Assembly (NCBI GenBank): GCA_903870275.1
Contig: CAIQCK010000110.1
Location: forward strand, 1 to 62,179
Direction: 5' to 3'
DNA: 62,179 nucleotides
Origin: an uncultured bacterium
Lineage (GTDB): Bacteria > Verrucomicrobiota > Verrucomicrobiia > CAIQCK01
Made by a program: the position numbers and the translations under genes
The notes under the pieces: generated by a model
Databases searched by the model: none
What the model was told of the DNA's origin: nothing
Seen by the model: the letters and a program-made list of their open reading frames with translations, nothing else
Shown: positions 42,467-52,313 of the stretch, piece by piece
How positions within the stretch are numbered: position 1 is the stretch's first letter
Layout: every line of letters begins with the position of its first letter

Positions 42467-44014
42467 ATGAAGCCTGACGACCAAATTTTTTCGAGTATTG
42501 CCGAAGACGAGGCGGAATTGCTGCCGATGGATGACGGCGAGGGCCGGCCGCGCGAAGCGTGCGGCGTTTTCGGCGTCTATAACCATCCCAGCGCGGCGGA
42601 GCTGTGTTACTTCGGCCTCTACGCGCTGCAACATCGCGGCCAGGAATCCGCCGGCATCGTGAGCCACGACGGCGAGCGGATGATCGAGCACCGGGACATG
42701 GGCCTGGTGTTCCAGGTTTTCAAGGACCACATCCTGCGGACGCTCAAGGGCAGCATGGCAGTCGGCCACGTGCGTTACTCGACCACCGGCTCGTCTTCGC
42801 TGGCCAACGCGCAGCCGTTGATCGCCCGCACCGGCCGCGGCCAGATCGCCGTGGCCCACAACGGCAATCTCGTCAACGCCGACCTGCTGCGCGACGAGAT
42901 GGAAAACCAAGGCTCCATTTTCCAGACGAGCACCGACAGCGAAGTCATCCTGCACCTGATGGCGCACGGCATGAAGAACGACGCGCAGACCAACCTCTGC
43001 GAATCGTTGCGGCGGTTGCAGGGCGCGTTCTCGCTGGTCATCATGACCGAGACGGAGTTGATCGGCGTGCGCGATTCGTTCGGTTTCCGGCCGCTCTGCC
43101 TCGGCAAGATGAGATCGCCGGGGCCGTCGGGCGGCGACGCGTGGGTCCTCTCCAGCGAGAGCTGCGCGCTCGACCAGATTCAGGCCGAGTTTGTTCGCGA
43201 CATCGAGCCGGGTGAGATCGTCATCATTGACGCCAACGGCGTGCGCAGCGTCAAACCCTTCGAGCCGCCGTCGCGCGGCGCGTTGTGCATCTTCGAGTTC
43301 GTTTACTTTGCGCGGCCCGACTCGTCCATCAGCGGCCAGACCGTCCACCGCGTCCGCGTGCGGCTCGGCCAGCAAATGGCCCGCGAGCATCCCGTGGACG
43401 CCGACATCGTGGTGCCGGTGCCCGATAGCGGCAACTCAGCCGCGCTCGGCTACAGCCAGCAGAGCGGCATTCCGTTGGAGCTGGCGTTCGTCCGCAATCA
43501 CTACATCGGCCGCACGTTTCTCCAGCCGAGCCAGCTCATCCGCGACTTTTCCGTGCGCGTGAAGCTCAACCTCATGAAGGATCTCGTCCGCGGCAAGCGC
43601 GTCGTGGTCGTGGACGACTCGATTGTGCGCGGCACCACCAGCCGGGCGCGCGTCATCAGCCTGCGCGAAGCCGGCGCGAAGGAGGTCCACATGCGCGTCT
43701 CCTGCCCGCCGCACAAATGGCCGTGCTTCTACGGCATTGATTTTCCGCAGCGCAAGAAACTCATGGCGGCCAACTACTCCGTGGAGGAGATCCAGCGGTT
43801 CCTCGGCGCCGACAGCCTCGGCTACCTTTCGCTCGACGGCATGATCGCCGCCACCGGGTTGCCCGCCAACAAGTTTTGCACCGCGTGCTACACCGGCGAC
43901 TATCCGGTGAAGAGCGATCCTGAAATGGACAAGCTCGTGTTGGAAAAACGCCATGCCCGGCCCGCCAAAGTCGGCGACCTCATCGGCGAAGACTTGCAGA
44001 GACGGCTGCTATGA
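42467..44014 (+). CDS. purF: amidophosphoribosyltransferase
   Basis: The protein has 515 residues. It catalyses the first step of purine synthesis: glutamine plus PRPP to phosphoribosylamine. A propeptide precedes catalytic C32 (ACGVFGVYNH). The Ntn glutaminase domain includes LYALQHRGQESAGIV and GHVRYSTTGSS, and the PRPP site is VVVVDDSIVRGTTS. The conserved Cys cluster near CPPHKWPCFYGIDFP and CTACYTGDYPV suggests the Fe-S type. The start at 42467 is preferred over a GTG at 42455. The stop overlaps the purM ATG (ATGA). Confidence 0.95.
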   Translation: MKPDDQIFSSIAEDEAELLPMDDGEGRPREACGVFGVYNHPSAAELCYFGLYALQHRGQESAGIVSHDGERMIEHRDMGLVFQVFKDHILRTLKGSMAVGHVRYSTTGSSSLANAQPLIARTGRGQIAVAHNGNLVNADLLRDEMENQGSIFQTSTDSEVILHLMAHGMKNDAQTNLCESLRRLQGAFSLVIMTETELIGVRDSFGFRPLCLGKMRSPGPSGGDAWVLSSESCALDQIQAEFVRDIEPGEIVIIDANGVRSVKPFEPPSRGALCIFEFVYFARPDSSISGQTVHRVRVRLGQQMAREHPVDADIVVPVPDSGNSAALGYSQQSGIPLELAFVRNHYIGRTFLQPSQLIRDFSVRVKLNLMKDLVRGKRVVVVDDSIVRGTTSRARVISLREAGAKEVHMRVSCPPHKWPCFYGIDFPQRKKLMAANYSVEEIQRFLGADSLGYLSLDGMIAATGLPANKFCTACYTGDYPVKSDPEMDKLVLEKRHARPAKVGDLIGEDLQRRLL

Positions 44015-45051
44015 AGAACTCCTCCGCTTACGCCGCCGCCGGCGTCAACATCGCCCTCGGCGACGCACTCAAATCCAAACTCCCCCAACTCGTCGCGCGC
44101 ACGCGCCAGCCCGGCTGCCTCGGCAAGATCGGCGGCTTCGGCGGCCTCTTCGAGCTGGACACGAAAAAATACCGCCGGCCCGTGCTTGTCAGCAGCGCCG
44201 ACGGCGTCGGCACCAAGCTGAAGATTGCCGTCATGACCGGCCGCCACGACACCGTCGGCCAGGATCTCGTCAATCATTGCGTGAACGACATCGCCGTGCT
44301 CGGCTCCAAGCCGATCTACTTCCTCGATTACATCGGCATGGGCAAGCTCGAGCCGGCTGTGTTTCACCAGCTTATCGGCGGCCTCGCCAAAGCCTGCGCC
44401 GAGGCCAAGTGCGCGCTTATCGGCGGCGAGACGGCGCAACTGCCCGACATGTATGCGCCCGGCGAATACGACCTCGCCGGCACCATCGTCGGCGTCATCG
44501 AGCGCGACCGCATCCTCGACGGCCGCCGCATCCGTCCCGGCGACGCCATCATCGGCCTGCCCAGCAACGGCCTGCACACCAACGGCTACACGCTCGCCCG
44601 GAAGATTTTGTTCGGCGAACTTGGTTACCAGCCCGACGACCGGCTGAAGGAACTCGGCGGCACCCTCGCCGATGAACTGCTCAAGGTTCACCGCAACTAC
44701 GGCCCGCTCATCCTGAAACTGCGCGACAAGAAATCGCCGCACGCCGACGCGCTCAAAGGTTGCGCCCACATCACCGGCGGCGGTTTCACCGGCAACATCC
44801 CGCGCATCCTGCCGAAGACCGTGGACGCCGTCATTCGTCGCGGCTCGTGGCCCGTGCCGCCGATCTTCTCCATCCTCCAAGCCGGCGGCAACGTCAGCGT
44901 CGAGGAGATGCACGAGGTCTTCAACATGGGCATCGGCATGGTCTTTGTCGTCGCGGCCGCCAAAGCCGACGCCGTCCGCCGCGCCTGCGGTCCGGGCGCG
45001 CTGTTTGTGGGCGAGATCGTCCGCGGCAAAGGCGTTTGCCGGCTTTCCTGA
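44011..45051 (+). CDS. purM: phosphoribosylformylglycinamidine cyclo-ligase
   Basis: The protein has 346 residues. It catalyses FGAM to AIR in purine synthesis with ATP. The motifs SSADGVGTKLKIA, VNDIAVLGSKPIYFLDYIGMGKL, GGETAQLPDMYAPGEYDLAG, GLPSNGLHTNGYTL and HITGGGFTGNIPR match AIR synthetase. The ATG overlaps the purF stop, so the pair is coupled; this placement with purF is common in bacteria. Length is normal for the family. Confidence 0.95.
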   Translation: MKNSSAYAAAGVNIALGDALKSKLPQLVARTRQPGCLGKIGGFGGLFELDTKKYRRPVLVSSADGVGTKLKIAVMTGRHDTVGQDLVNHCVNDIAVLGSKPIYFLDYIGMGKLEPAVFHQLIGGLAKACAEAKCALIGGETAQLPDMYAPGEYDLAGTIVGVIERDRILDGRRIRPGDAIIGLPSNGLHTNGYTLARKILFGELGYQPDDRLKELGGTLADELLKVHRNYGPLILKLRDKKSPHADALKGCAHITGGGFTGNIPRILPKTVDAVIRRGSWPVPPIFSILQAGGNVSVEEMHEVFNMGIGMVFVVAAAKADAVRRACGPGALFVGEIVRGKGVCRLS

Positions 45052-45093
45052 TCGCGCGAAGCAGGAAGTCTGCGGCAAATCGATGAAGCAAAG

Positions 45094-45369
45094 ATGCCGG
45101 TCTTGACCATGAGCGCCGACAACTCCAAACCCCTCATCAATTATCCCTGCCGCTGGGACTACAAGATCATCGGCGCCGACGCGGGACGGATTCGGGCGGT
45201 CATTGCCGCGACGGTGACGGACGCCGAGCACACGGTCGCCGATCCCAAACGCAGCGGCAAAGGCAAGTATTGTTCCGTCGAGATCACCGTGATGGTCCGC
45301 GACGAGGAACATCGCAACCGCATCTTCATGTCGTTGCGCGGTCACCCCGACGTGATCATGGTGTTGTAG
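45094..45369 (+). CDS. DUF493 (YbeD/UPF0250-like) small protein
   Basis: The protein has 91 residues. The sequence INYPCRWDYKIIGADAGRIRAVI, then YCSVEITVMVRDEEHRNRIFMSLRGHPDVIMVL, is typical of the DUF493/YbeD fold, which has an ACT-like shape. In other bacteria YbeD lies near lipoate synthesis genes; no such gene is nearby here. It follows purM on the same strand, about 42 bp downstream. An internal ATG at 45109 is an alternative start. Confidence 0.85.
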   Translation: MPVLTMSADNSKPLINYPCRWDYKIIGADAGRIRAVIAATVTDAEHTVADPKRSGKGKYCSVEITVMVRDEEHRNRIFMSLRGHPDVIMVL

Positions 45370-45387
45370 GAGGGCAACCTCCGCGAC

Positions 45388-46983
45388 TCACTTGAGCACG
45401 AGCGCGTCCTTGGGCGCGTCGGGCGCGACGTCGGTGGCTTTGCCCGCGCCGCTGAGATCGTTGGCGGTAAGCGCGATGTTGCGGCTTTTGTCGCCGGCGA
45501 GGTTCAGAAACACGCCGTCCTTCGCGCGTGGCTGGCAGCCGCGAATAAACGCGTCGCGCACCTGCACCAGGCTGAGCATCGCCGCGCCGCCCGGCCAGAA
45601 CGAAGCATCGAAGCCGTCCACCGCCAGATTCTCCACATCGTCGAAGACCATCGCGTGGCGCAGGTCGGCGTCGGTGGTTCGCAATTGAATGTTCGAGAAG
45701 CGCAGCCCTTTCACATGCCGGCAGTAAAGACCATAAGCCGGCAGGTCGCCGAACATCATGCCCTCCGGATACCGTTTCGGGTAATCCTGAACCTTTTTTT
45801 GCGCCAACGCGGCCTCGCCACCGCCCTCGAACGTCAGCGCGATGTTGCTGAGCGACACATTCTCGATGACGTGCCCCGGCAGGCCGGTGATGGAGCAACC
45901 GACTTTTCCAACGCCGGTGGCGACGATGTTGTTGATGACAACGTCCCGGAACGTGCCGGTCGGCGGCGGCGCCATGCCCTCCTTGAATGGCCGCGCGCGG
46001 TCGCCGAGCCGCAGGAACAGCGGCACGTTGACGCCGTGGATGGTGATGTTGGAGATGGCGATGCGCTCCAGTTTTCCCCCGTCCACCAGTTCCAGCGCAA
46101 CGCCGCCCATGCCGCGGCTGCGGCCGTAGAAGGTGTTGGTGTTGGTGGGCGACGTGACAACGCAGTTGGCGATGGTGATGTTTTTGAAACCGCCGTTGGA
46201 CTCGGTGCCCATCTTGATGGCGTTGCAGTGGCTGCGGGCGACGCAATCGCTGACCGTGATGCTGTCGCAGGGCCGCTCGAACGTGCTCTTGAGCGTGATG
46301 CCGTCGTCGTCGGACTCGAAGACGCACTGCGAGACCGTGCAGTCCTTGCAGCCGTCGAGGTCGAGGCCGTCGTTGTTTGCGTTGCCGAAATTCCAGACGT
46401 GGATGCCGCGGATGGTCACGCGCTCGCAGCCGAGATAATGCTCCATCCACATCGCCGAGTGCTGCAACCGCACGTTCTCGACGAGCACGTCCCGGCAGTT
46501 GACAAGCCGGATCAGATAGGGCCTGTCGCGGTCTATGTCGGTCGGTTTGCGGCCTTCGTGCTTGAAACTTTCGCCCTGCCCGTCAATCACGCCGCGGCCG
46601 GTAATGCCGATATATTCCAGATTCTCGCCGGCGATGAGGCTCTGCTCGACGTATTTGTCCGTGTAGGAGCGGAGCGCGGGGATGTTGCGCGGGTAATCGG
46701 CAATGTTTTTGCTACCGAGGAGCGTCGCGCCGGCCTCGACGCGCAGCGTCACGTGGCTGCGCATGTAGATCGTGCCGGAGAGAAACTTCCCGCCCGCAAG
46801 CGCCACCGTGCCGCCGCCGGCCGCCGCGCAGGCGTCCATCGCCTTCTGGATCGCCTCGGTGCAAAGCGTGGTGCCGTCGGCCCGCGCGCCGAAGTCGCGG
46901 ACATCGAACACGGCATCCGCCGCGAACGCCGTCGCGCCCATCCATACCGTTAGAATCGAAACGAGGATCGAGTTGTGAGTCAT
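45388..46983 (-). CDS. secreted GH28-like glycoside hydrolase (polygalacturonase family)
   Basis: The protein has 531 residues with a signal peptide (about 1-21, FAADAVFD). An AGGAGA ribosome-binding site precedes the start. The opening VRDFGARADGTTLCTEAIQKAMDACAAAGGGTV is a common pectin-lyase/GH28 beginning. The right-handed beta-helix has GRGVIDGQG, NNDGLDLDGC and ESDDDGITLKS (the DD pair of GH28). SHCNAIKMG takes the place of the GHG...RIK motifs, so the active-site set is not canonical. Likely pectin or related uronan degradation. It is the distal gene of a minus-strand cluster from 52313. Confidence 0.85.
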   Translation of the reverse strand: MTHNSILVSILTVWMGATAFAADAVFDVRDFGARADGTTLCTEAIQKAMDACAAAGGGTVALAGGKFLSGTIYMRSHVTLRVEAGATLLGSKNIADYPRNIPALRSYTDKYVEQSLIAGENLEYIGITGRGVIDGQGESFKHEGRKPTDIDRDRPYLIRLVNCRDVLVENVRLQHSAMWMEHYLGCERVTIRGIHVWNFGNANNDGLDLDGCKDCTVSQCVFESDDDGITLKSTFERPCDSITVSDCVARSHCNAIKMGTESNGGFKNITIANCVVTSPTNTNTFYGRSRGMGGVALELVDGGKLERIAISNITIHGVNVPLFLRLGDRARPFKEGMAPPPTGTFRDVVINNIVATGVGKVGCSITGLPGHVIENVSLSNIALTFEGGGEAALAQKKVQDYPKRYPEGMMFGDLPAYGLYCRHVKGLRFSNIQLRTTDADLRHAMVFDDVENLAVDGFDASFWPGGAAMLSLVQVRDAFIRGCQPRAKDGVFLNLAGDKSRNIALTANDLSGAGKATDVAPDAPKDALVLK

Positions 46984-47030
46984 TGGGTTTGAGTCTCCTG
47001 TTTGTGATTATGCCGCAAAGCTGGCTTCGG

Positions 47031-50000
47031 TCAACGCGGTTCGGGTTTCAGTTCCCGGCCGACGACGCGGTAGAAAACGCTGTCGCCCGCCGGCAGCGTG
47101 ACGGCCGCCCGCAATCCGCCGAACTGCGGCGTGTGCGGCGGCGAAAAGATTCGCGTTGAGAGTTCACGGTCCGTCGGGTTGTGGACTTCAAGCAGTGGCG
47201 CTTTGCCGGGCGTCTGGCCGTCCACCACCAGCGTCAGCTTGACCGCCTTGTTCTCGCACACGAACGGATTGCCGGCCCAGATGTGGGCGGCGGGCAAAAC
47301 CGGCTCCTGGAAATACGCCGTTCCGTCCGCGACGGCAACGAAGCGGAAGAACTTCCGGCTGGCGACGTAGATGGCGGCGCAGCCGTTGTCTTCGATGCCG
47401 CGCACGCGGAACGGCAGGTCGCAGATGAAATCACGCGGGCCGACCGAAAACTCCGCTTCGTTGCCATCGGCTGCCACCGTGAAGAAAAACTCAGCGCCGT
47501 CAAATTTGCCGGTCGTCACGGTGAACGGATAACCATTGGTGCCGCCGTCGAGATTATAGCCGTGAGTCATGTCTTCGAGCAGCTCGTTGCTGAGCCGCGC
47601 GTCCGGCAGCGTCGCCATCGCGAAACGATACGGCCAGACCTCCCCGGCTTTCACCTGCTGCTTGTCGTGGCCGAGGCCAATGTAAGTCCGCCCGACCAGC
47701 GACGGCGTTTGCGGACTGCTGCCCACGAGGTAGCGGAACTCGGTCTTCGAGGAGGCGAGAAACGCAAGGTAGCCGAGATCGGTGGTCATCGTCGCGCAGT
47801 AGCCGCCGGCGCGGATGAAGCCGGCGCGGCGATACGGTTTCTCGCGGCCGGTTTCGAGCCGCACCGTCAGCGTGCCGGCATCGCGGTCGGTGACGCAAAA
47901 CTGGTCGTAAGTGCGGAACTCCGCGCCGCCCGGCCCTTCGGTTAGCAGCAACGGCGCCGGCACGTCGCCGGCCAGCGTGGCGTCCTTCTTCCAGCGGATT
48001 TCGCCTTCGTGCCAGATGATGCTGCCGCGGTAATCGCGCCCGCCTTCGAACGGCCGGCGATAATTCCACGTGACAAAATAATCCTGCCGGCTTTGCAGCG
48101 CGTAGGACGTGTGCCGCCGCTCGAAGAACTCGTGCGGCGCGATCCGCCGCGAAACGGCGCCCATCGAAGGCGTCGGCCGCGTCGCGCTGTCGTAACCTTC
48201 GGAGAGGTGCGCCATCGTCGCGGAGTAGATTTGCAGGTTCTGCGAGCCGAGCGGGACGTCGAGGATTTTGTTCATGACCGACTCGTGTCCGAGCGGATAG
48301 TCGCCTTCGCGGGTCCGCACCGAGTCTTGGGCGAAGAGCTTCGGTTGCGTGGCGACGCCGCTGGCGCTGTCAATGCCCTGCACGGTGCAGGCGAAGCCGT
48401 TTTCGAAGATTTTCGCCAGCGACGGCATTTCGTTGCGATCCGGATGCCAGCAGAGCTGCGCCGAGCCGAGGATGTTCAGGTTGTCCCCGCAACGGTGGAA
48501 GCCGGACTTGTAGGAATAGACCAGATAGTTCCGCGAGATCGCCCGCCGGCCTTTTGTGTCGGTGACCTCCAGCGCGAGCCAGTGCTGCTTGTCCTGGACC
48601 ATCTCGAACTCGCGCGCCAGCGTCGCCGCGCCGCCGCCGGCGTAACGGCGCACGATGCCGTAGTCCGCGTCGTGGACTTTCACCTCGGCGATGCCGTCGT
48701 CGGAGGCGACCTCGAACTTCAACCGCACGCGTTGCGCGCCGCGGGTTTTCTGCCACGGGTTCTCCATCTGCGAATTGCGGCATTCCCATTGGAGGATTTT
48801 CGGGCCTTGCGTGACATAGTGGTTCGCGGCGAGCGACAGGTGATAGCTGCCGCAACGGCTGTTGAGCAGTTCGCGGGCGGATTTCACATCGCGCATCACA
48901 CTGACGCAGGTTTTGGCCGCGGCGGCGACCTCCTCCGGCGAGCGGATGCGCGTGAAGGCGTCCACCGACATCCAGCGCAGGTCGCGCAACGCGTAAAAAT
49001 ATTCGGACACGTTGTCGGCGATCAGCTTGCCGCCGTCATAGGCGAACGGGAAGATGCGGTAAAACCACCAGAGATTCGCCGGATGAGCGTTGGCGGCGCG
49101 CAACTCGCGGTAGTCAATGATTCCGTTGGCCGCAAAACCGCAGGAGGTTTCGTAACGGCCGCGCGCGAGGATGCGCTTGCCGTCCCAGCATGGATAGCGC
49201 CGGCCGTTGCTCTCGAATGAGTCTTCCGGCCAGACGACCCCTTCGCCCCATGTGGCCCATCGCACGCTGAGGTTGTCGGTGAACTCGACGCCGGGGCAGG
49301 CGTAAAACGCGTCGCCGCTGGCGGCGGCGCAATTGCTCTTGAGTTTCGCCAGCTTTTCCGGCGTGAGCTGTTCGAGCGGATCGGTGAACACCACGAACGA
49401 CAATCCGGCGGCGCGCGCGGCCGCGGCGTAGTCGGCGACCGTGCCGCGGCCGTCGCTGAAGCTCGTGTGCGCGCCGACGATGCCGCGGATGCCGTCGCGG
49501 CCCTTGCCGAACGGCGGCTTGTCCCAGTCCACCGACGCCTCAAACTTCACCGGCTGGATCGGCGCGAGTTTGCGCGTGCCGAAGCCCTCGGTGCTCATCG
49601 CCGGTTCGGCGATCCAACGCAGCGCGTTGATGACGAGTTTGTTGCTGTCGCTCGGTTTGCTGTTTTCCTTGTCGCCGTCGCTCTCGGTGATCTGCGGCCA
49701 CTGCCGGTTGCCGCAATTGAGGAAGACGTGCTTGTTGGGCGCGCTGTAGATGAACACGCGCCCTTTTCCGAACGCCCGCACCGCGGCGATCGGCGGCGCG
49801 GATGTCTGGCTCGCCTCGCGTTCGAGGTTGAGTTCGTTCTCGTGGCCGACGAAATAGCTTTTCGCCGCCGGCTCGCCGGCGACGACCGTCTGCCAATTCG
49901 CGTCGAGTCCGAGCGCCTCGACGCCGGGATTGGGCTGGCAGGCGTAACGCGGCAGATAGAGCCGGCGCACGCCCTCGGTCGTTGGATGCGTCTTGATGTT

Positions 50001-50543
50001 GGCGGTGACGAAAAAATCCATCGGCCGGAACACCAGCGTTGCTGGCGCGGTGAACGTATTGGTCTTGTCGAAGACGCCCTCGTGCAACATGCGGCAGCCG
50101 AAATTCTCCAGCAGCAGGTTGTAGAACTTCTCGTCCTCGTCGCCCGGATAACGCACCGCCTGCATCAGCAAAAACAGCCCGCCGCCTTCGCGGACATAGC
50201 GCTCCAGATCGGCGCGCGCCGCGAGGCAGCGTTGCCGGTGCGCGTCGGTCATCCGCGTGCAGGCGCCTTCCTCCAGCGCGACCAGCACGACGGCGTGAAA
50301 CGCCTTCAGTTGCTCGTAAAACTGCCCCGATGCGGGCGCGTTGCGATAGAGCGGGCGCGAATCCAGCAGCGCCCCCTGCAATCCGTTCTTCGCGAGGGTT
50401 TTGTAGTAACCGGTGTAGAGCCGCCACTCGGCTTCGTATCGCTCCGCCTCGGCCTGGAGGAAGCCGATCATCGGCGGCGGCGGTTCACTGGCATGAGCGG
50501 CCAGCGCCCACAAGAACAGCAGACAGGAAATACCGATTTTCAT
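47031..50543 (-). CDS. very large secreted protein with GATase-like and degenerate PHP-like regions
   Basis: The protein has 1170 residues. The start at 50543 gives a signal peptide (MKIGISCLLFLWALAAHA) and lies 2 bp after the stop of the upstream gene; a longer frame upstream is a shadow. Residues about 20-290 resemble a ThuA/glutamine-amidotransferase-like fold (MIGFLQAEAERYEAEW, VLVALEEG, REGGGLFLLMQAVRYPGDE). Near 325 a segment GAHTSFSDGRGTVADYAAAARAAGLSFVVFTD looks like a PHP domain that lost its first His. The rest (about 590-1170) is beta-rich. Function unknown; context suggests polysaccharide breakdown. Confidence 0.65.
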   Translation of the reverse strand: MKIGISCLLFLWALAAHASEPPPPMIGFLQAEAERYEAEWRLYTGYYKTLAKNGLQGALLDSRPLYRNAPASGQFYEQLKAFHAVVLVALEEGACTRMTDAHRQRCLAARADLERYVREGGGLFLLMQAVRYPGDEDEKFYNLLLENFGCRMLHEGVFDKTNTFTAPATLVFRPMDFFVTANIKTHPTTEGVRRLYLPRYACQPNPGVEALGLDANWQTVVAGEPAAKSYFVGHENELNLEREASQTSAPPIAAVRAFGKGRVFIYSAPNKHVFLNCGNRQWPQITESDGDKENSKPSDSNKLVINALRWIAEPAMSTEGFGTRKLAPIQPVKFEASVDWDKPPFGKGRDGIRGIVGAHTSFSDGRGTVADYAAAARAAGLSFVVFTDPLEQLTPEKLAKLKSNCAAASGDAFYACPGVEFTDNLSVRWATWGEGVVWPEDSFESNGRRYPCWDGKRILARGRYETSCGFAANGIIDYRELRAANAHPANLWWFYRIFPFAYDGGKLIADNVSEYFYALRDLRWMSVDAFTRIRSPEEVAAAAKTCVSVMRDVKSARELLNSRCGSYHLSLAANHYVTQGPKILQWECRNSQMENPWQKTRGAQRVRLKFEVASDDGIAEVKVHDADYGIVRRYAGGGAATLAREFEMVQDKQHWLALEVTDTKGRRAISRNYLVYSYKSGFHRCGDNLNILGSAQLCWHPDRNEMPSLAKIFENGFACTVQGIDSASGVATQPKLFAQDSVRTREGDYPLGHESVMNKILDVPLGSQNLQIYSATMAHLSEGYDSATRPTPSMGAVSRRIAPHEFFERRHTSYALQSRQDYFVTWNYRRPFEGGRDYRGSIIWHEGEIRWKKDATLAGDVPAPLLLTEGPGGAEFRTYDQFCVTDRDAGTLTVRLETGREKPYRRAGFIRAGGYCATMTTDLGYLAFLASSKTEFRYLVGSSPQTPSLVGRTYIGLGHDKQQVKAGEVWPYRFAMATLPDARLSNELLEDMTHGYNLDGGTNGYPFTVTTGKFDGAEFFFTVAADGNEAEFSVGPRDFICDLPFRVRGIEDNGCAAIYVASRKFFRFVAVADGTAYFQEPVLPAAHIWAGNPFVCENKAVKLTLVVDGQTPGKAPLLEVHNPTDRELSTRIFSPPHTPQFGGLRAAVTLPAGDSVFYRVVGRELKPEPR

Positions 50544-50545
50544 TT

Positions 50546-51400
50546 TCAGGGCCGCGCCGGCCGGACCTGCTCGGGGAAATCCGTCGCGTAGCGTTTCAGC
50601 AGCGCGTCCACGTCCGCCGGCACGATGTAGATTGTTCCGCGAATCCGCTTCGTCTCGCCCGGCTCCAAACCGCCGAGCCGGAAATCCGCGTGCAGGCAGC
50701 GGATCACGCCCTGGAACAATTCCTGGTAAGGTTCCCATGCCGTTGCCCAGATCAGTTTCTCGTCGCCGCTGAAACAGCCGATCAATCCGTTGCTGGGCAC
50801 CAGCGGGTTGAGCGGACGCGGGTTCACGTCGCTGCGCGGCACGTGCGCGGGACACCAGACTTGGCCCGGTATGTAGCGCGCTTGCGTGGCCCACTGCGGC
50901 GTCGGCATCCGGCAGAGCTTGCCGTCGAGGAAGATGAAACACTTCGGCAGATAATCGTCGATGTTCGGCCCCTTGCCGCCGAAGCCGGTGAAGTCGGCAA
51001 GCCGCGGGCACGCCTGCGCCCAATGCGCCTCGGAGCGTTTCGCGCCGGGGTTGTGCGCGACGAGCCGGAAATCCACCTCGTCGCTTTTGGCGGTGATGGT
51101 GTGCTCGACGGTCACGCCGTCTTCCAGCGTGTGCTTGAGCTTCATCACGCGGCTGTCGTCGCTCAGCGATACGAACTCCGACCGGTGGTGGATGACGGTG
51201 TGCTTGGCCCAATCGGTGTCGGTGGAGTTGGCGCGGCAATAGGCTTCGAGATAGTGGATGACGATCTTGCCGCCGGGAATCTGCGCGCCGTGCACGGTCA
51301 GCCAGTTGTTGGTGTATGAGAGCGTCAGCGGCGGCTCGCCGGCATGAACTGCCAGAGCCACAGCGGCTGGGATGAGCGCGGCGATCAAGCGGGTTTTCAT
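50546..51400 (-). CDS. secreted hypothetical protein, beta-sandwich type
   Basis: The protein has 284 residues with a signal peptide (MKTRLIAALIPAAVALAVHA). The mature part (LTLSYTNNWLTVHGAQIPGGKIVIHYLEAYCR, MKLKHTLEDGVTVEHTITA, GGLEPGETKRIRGTIYIVP) looks like a single beta-sandwich domain, similar in style to galactose-mutarotase-like or DUF-type lyase-associated folds. No catalytic motif is evident. It is 2 bp upstream of the 1170-residue gene and 19 bp after the sugar isomerase gene, so the three are cotranscribed. Function unknown. Confidence 0.65.
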   Translation of the reverse strand: MKTRLIAALIPAAVALAVHAGEPPLTLSYTNNWLTVHGAQIPGGKIVIHYLEAYCRANSTDTDWAKHTVIHHRSEFVSLSDDSRVMKLKHTLEDGVTVEHTITAKSDEVDFRLVAHNPGAKRSEAHWAQACPRLADFTGFGGKGPNIDDYLPKCFIFLDGKLCRMPTPQWATQARYIPGQVWCPAHVPRSDVNPRPLNPLVPSNGLIGCFSGDEKLIWATAWEPYQELFQGVIRCLHADFRLGGLEPGETKRIRGTIYIVPADVDALLKRYATDFPEQVRPARP

Positions 51401-51419
51401 GAAGGATCCCTGGATGCGG

Positions 51420-52313
51420 TTATGACACGAGGCCGAGCACCTTGTCCATCCGTTTGGCCAGATCGGCGAGGTTGTCCCAGTCGCCAGCGGCAACTTCGGC
51501 GGCGGCCCAGCCGCTGAATCCGATCTTTGCCAGTTCCTCGCGCACGCCGGCCCAGTTGATGCTGCCTTCGCCGAGCGGCGCTCTGAAACCGGCCATCATG
51601 CCTTCCTTCATGGCCACGGGCAGGCTGTAGTCCTTGATGTCGAGTTTGCCAATGCGTTTGCCGAGGACTTGAATCCAATGCTCGCTCACGCCCCATCGCA
51701 TCACGTTGCCCACGTCGAAGTGGACGCCAACCCACGGGTGGCCGATCTCATCCACGTAACGCATCATGTCGAGCGGGCTGATGAGGAAACTCGCCCAGAC
51801 GTTCTCGATGAGGATTTTGACGCGCACCTGCCCGGCGTGCGGCGCGGCGGCCTTGATGACGCTCTGCGTCTCGCGCCAGGTGTCCCAGTAGGGCTTCTTC
51901 GGGTCGGTGCGCGCGGTGACGAGGACGCTGTCGCCGCCGAGTTTTTTGCAAAGGTCGAGCGCGGCCTCAATGCCCCGCTCACCGGCGCCAGTCACGCCGT
52001 CAATCGCCAGCCCGCTCTCCTGGCTCGCGGCAACCCACTCGTCGGCGTTCTTGACCTGGCTGCAGGTGGGTTCCACTCCATCGAAACCGCAGGCCTTGAG
52101 TTTGCGGAATGCTTCAACCAGCGGCAGCGACGGGTTCTTGACCATGCCCCATTTCAGGCTCTTGCGGATGCGGAGTCCGGCTGGCGCGGCAGGCGCGTTG
52201 CTCGGCAGCAGGATGCCCGCCGCGGCAACGGAAGCCGCGGCAGAGAGGAAGCGGCGGCGGGACAATGATGGGGAATACGGTGATGGCGGTTGCGCGATGT
52301 TGTATGGTCTCAT
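51420..52313 (-). CDS. Tat-exported sugar phosphate isomerase/epimerase-like TIM barrel
   Basis: The protein has 297 residues. The start at 52313 gives a Tat signal (LSRRRFLSAAASVAAAGILL). The barrel belongs to the xylose-isomerase/AP-endonuclease-2 superfamily: LKACGFDGVEPT, SVLVTARTDP, VKILIENVW, VGVHFDVGNVMRWG, IGKLDIKDY and GFSGWAAAEV. The E of LIEN, D of HFD and D of IKDY are usual metal ligands. It probably isomerises or oxidises a free sugar outside the cytoplasm. First gene of the cluster that includes the GH28 enzyme. Confidence 0.82.
   Translation of the reverse strand: MRPYNIAQPPSPYSPSLSRRRFLSAAASVAAAGILLPSNAPAAPAGLRIRKSLKWGMVKNPSLPLVEAFRKLKACGFDGVEPTCSQVKNADEWVAASQESGLAIDGVTGAGERGIEAALDLCKKLGGDSVLVTARTDPKKPYWDTWRETQSVIKAAAPHAGQVRVKILIENVWASFLISPLDMMRYVDEIGHPWVGVHFDVGNVMRWGVSEHWIQVLGKRIGKLDIKDYSLPVAMKEGMMAGFRAPLGEGSINWAGVREELAKIGFSGWAAAEVAAGDWDNLADLAKRMDKVLGLVS

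Noticed and set aside
50544..51239. Extended N-terminus for the 1170-residue protein
   Set aside because: The extension overlaps the clear gene at 50546-51400 in another frame; a signal peptide begins at 50543.
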